Position numbers and translations under genes: made by a program
Source: Chelativorans xinjiangensis
Lineage (GTDB): Bacteria; Pseudomonadota; Alphaproteobacteria; Rhizobiales; Rhizobiaceae
NCBI RefSeq assembly: GCF_009812055.1
Contig: NZ_WQNH01000014.1
Coordinates: 25,075 to 89,074 of the forward strand
Reading direction: 5' to 3'
Length of the DNA stretch: 64,000 nucleotides
The notes under the pieces: model-generated
Told to the model about the DNA's origin: nothing
Databases searched by the model: none
What the model saw: only the letters and a program-made list of their open reading frames with translations
In this document: piece after piece, positions 62,667-64,000 of the stretch
Layout of the letters: each line of letters opens with the position of its first letter
How positions within the stretch are numbered: the stretch's first letter is position 1

Positions 62667-62977
62667 ATCGCCTCTTCAGAACAGGAAAGACCAACGCCTC
62701 GTGGACGACCGGCAATTTCAGACTAGGCAGACGCCCAAGCTTCCACTGCACGACCGAAACGGCTTGCCTACATCGATCTGTATACCGAATTCCAAAATGA
62801 GAGGCAATCGACCCCTGAGCAGGTAGAAAGTTTTCGCCACGTAAGCCGATCCATATTCCAGCGCGAAACGACCCAAGGACTGCGGCTCATTTGCAAGCGT
62901 CGTAACAGGTCCTTAGGATTCTCGTTCCATGCAGTTCCACTAGCTCGTTTCGAGCTGGTATGCGAGGCGAACAGTCC
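62667..62977. other. Divergent regulatory region, PrpF-2 / GntR regulator 4
   Basis: 311 bp with one island box (62780-62792). No gene seen. Confidence 0.5.
62780..62792. promoter_or_regulatory. Operator-like box GTATAC-C-GAATTC
   Basis: Both halves fit GWATWC. It lies 114 bp upstream of PrpF-2 (minus) and 186 bp from regulator 4, so PrpF-2 is the likelier target. This is the rightmost box of the island. Confidence 0.55.
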
Positions 62978-63697
62978 ATGTCCAAGACGCTCAGCGATCG
63001 GGTCTTCGAAATGATAAGCGCGGCCATACTCGAAGGCCGCTACACGGCGGGCCAGCGCCTCAGCGAGGCCGAGCTCTCGGCGGAATTCGGCGTCAGCAGG
63101 GCGCCGCTGCGCGAGGCGACCAGGCGGCTCGAGGAACGCAAGCTCATCACCCGCATTCCGCGGCGCGGGGTGCGCGTCGCCACGCTTTCGCTGAAGACGC
63201 TGATCGAGATCTATACGATTCGCGAGCAGCTCGAGGTTGTCGCCGCCCGGGAGGCGGCGGCAAACATCACCGACGACGAGATCAGGCATCTGCGCGGTCT
63301 TCTGACAGCGCACGAGCGGGCAATCGCCGACCTCGACGCCGAGCCCTACGTCCAAGGCGTCCAGAACCAGGACATCCACTATTTCATCACGAAATGCACG
63401 CGGAACGAGAGCCTGATCTCGATCCTCTGCGACACCTACTATAACCTCATCAGACTCTCCCGCTTCCAGATCCAGAACATCATTCCGCAGGAGCGCTGGC
63501 CGGCAAGGCGAGCATTTATCGAGCATTCGAGGATTGTCGACGCTCTCGCCGACCGGGACGCTGAACTGGCCGAGTTGATGACCCGGCGTCATATAGGAAG
63601 CCGCCGCGAGGAGCTGATCAAGGCGCTCGAGGCGCAGAAAGCCTCCGAGGTCGCGCAAGCGCCCCGCAAGCGGCGCCGCGCTAGCAAGACCGATTGA
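62978..63697 (+). CDS. GntR-family regulator, FCD subfamily, regulator 4
   Basis: 239 residues from ATG 62978 (62960 is an in-frame alternative). Winged helix at residues 3-72 with recognition helix SRAPLREATRRL, different from regulators 1 and 3, so it should read another operator. The FCD domain has EPYVQGVQNQDIHYFI and SRIVDALADRDAELAE-type motifs, with the His residues of the family. It ends in a basic tail (RKRRRASK). Its 3' end overlaps the ABC remnant by 17 bp. It may belong with the gene set to the right of the insertion rather than the island. Confidence 0.88.
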   Translation: MSKTLSDRVFEMISAAILEGRYTAGQRLSEAELSAEFGVSRAPLREATRRLEERKLITRIPRRGVRVATLSLKTLIEIYTIREQLEVVAAREAAANITDDEIRHLRGLLTAHERAIADLDAEPYVQGVQNQDIHYFITKCTRNESLISILCDTYYNLIRLSRFQIQNIIPQERWPARRAFIEHSRIVDALADRDAELAELMTRRHIGSRREELIKALEAQKASEVAQAPRKRRRASKTD

Positions 63698-63941
63698 ACA
63701 CCCATAGACGATCGGCCGGAAAGTCGAGCCAGTAGTCGCCGTTCCGCAGGCGTTCGGAGTGCTGCGCACGGATGGTGGTGCCGCCGATGTCGAAGATGTG
63801 CTCCCAATGACCGCCGAGATACATCGCGCCTGCCAAGGCCGCCTGGCATCGGTTCTCCCCGGGCGCGTCCGCAATGCCGACGGAGCCGATGCGGATGACG
63901 CATTTCACGGCTTGGCCTGCCCCCTGGAAAGTGGTCCTCCC
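63681..63941 (-). pseudogene. C-terminal remnant of a PotA/UgpC-type ABC ATPase (TOBE domain)
   Basis: The minus-strand frame reads TTFQGAGQAVKCVIRI then GENRCQAALAG, YLGGHWEHIFDIGG and YWLDFPADRLWVFN before a stop at 63681. This pattern is the TOBE end of spermidine/sugar-type ABC ATPases. No ATPase domain precedes it: the frame closes at a TAG at 63951-63953, within the apparent insertion sequence end. About 85 residues survive, and the rest was separated by the insertion or deleted. Confidence 0.65.
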
Positions 63942-64000
63942 TGAAGTAGGCTATTGAGCCGTAGAGAGGACGTTGGAATGCCCCAGAAGAAGCACAAGCC
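63942..64000 (+). mobile_element. Probable left end of an IS3-family insertion sequence with the start of orfA
   Basis: The last 23 bases encode MPQKKHKP from an ATG at 63978 preceded by GTTGGA. This is the typical beginning of IS3-group OrfA transposase proteins. The sequence from TGAAGTAGG at 63942 is a plausible terminal repeat start, placed where the ABC reading frame breaks. Only 59 bp are visible, so subgroup and exact end cannot be confirmed. Confidence 0.5.

Noticed and set aside
1..64000. CRISPR arrays, tRNA, rRNA or prophage genes
   Set aside because: No regularly spaced repeats, RNA gene signatures or phage structural motifs were seen on either strand.

Overview
The window looks like a chromosomal or megaplasmid segment of a high-GC alphaproteobacterium, probably of the rhizobial/Phyllobacteriaceae type. 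This is judged from base composition, the dense operons and the family mix (peptide-type ABC importers, GntR/FCD regulators, Rieske demethylase, PrpD/PrpF and M24 proteins). No genus can be fixed from sequence alone, and no rRNA, tRNA or CRISPR array was seen. Almost every gene is catabolic or a transporter, so I read the window as one large accessory catabolic island.

Layout. 1-4960 (-): oligopeptide-type ABC importer 1 (binding protein, two permeases, fused double ATPase running off the left edge). 5484-6164 (+): GntR/FCD regulator 1. 6196-9843 (-): Rieske oxygenase, its reductase and a D-threonine-aldolase-like PLP enzyme. 10063-12434 (+): flavin amine oxidase and a GATase1-AraC regulator. 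12425-15183 (-): creatinase-like M24 protein, a 69-residue protein and an amidase. 15289-16777 (+): Asp/Glu-racemase-family enzyme and GntR regulator 2. 16769-19469 (-): amidohydrolase and PrpD-1. 19705-25330 (+): FAD dehydrogenase, dimethylglycine/sarcosine dehydrogenase, CapA-like protein. 25448-26000: decayed Rieske oxygenase. 26173-28487 (+): MttB-family methyltransferase and TetR. 28858-31634 (+): MFS carrier and PrpD-2. 31614-38244 (-): ABC importer 2 followed by PrpF-1. 38634-42946: two divergent CocE/NonD hydrolases of identical length. 42956-46693 (-): two tandem class V aminotransferase-fold proteins and a nitrilase. 47103-58569 (+): orphan binding protein, two tandem [Fe-S flavoenzyme + NTF2-like] pairs, an SDR, a CehA/McbA-type PHP protein and an alpha/beta hydrolase. 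58611-59321 (-): GntR regulator 3. 59552-61503 (+): RidA and M81 (MlrC) peptidase-family protein. 61500-62666 (-): PrpF-2. 62978-63697 (+): GntR regulator 4. 63681-64000: an ABC ATPase remnant cut by what looks like the left end of an IS3-family element.

The most notable feature is regulatory. A 13-bp operator-like box, GWATWC-N-GWATWC (two 6-mers whose centres are 7 bp apart), recurs in front of nearly every operon between 5 and 62.8 kb. I found about twelve good copies and two weaker ones, several overlapping a recognisable promoter. Regulators 1 and 3 share the same recognition-helix sequence (SRTPVREAMRKM) and each has a box upstream. The island therefore looks like one regulon under two paralogous FCD regulators. 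A separate 20-bp dyad, ACTWGACAT-NN-RTGTCTAGT, occurs twice (19546 and 26099) and fits the local TetR.

Functionally, the genes point to uptake of a peptide-like or amide-linked compound (two importers, three binding proteins). Amide or ester bonds would then be cleaved (CocE/NonD pair, amidase, nitrilase, M24, M81, amidohydrolase, CehA) and N-methyl groups removed oxidatively or by methyl transfer (Rieske, dimethylglycine dehydrogenase, amine-dehydrogenase-like flavoenzymes, MttB). The carbon skeleton would be processed by PLP enzymes and PrpD/PrpF-type steps. The substrate is not identified. Serial duplication (aminotransferases, flavoenzyme/NTF2 pairs, hydrolases, PrpD, PrpF, binding proteins) shows the island has been expanding.
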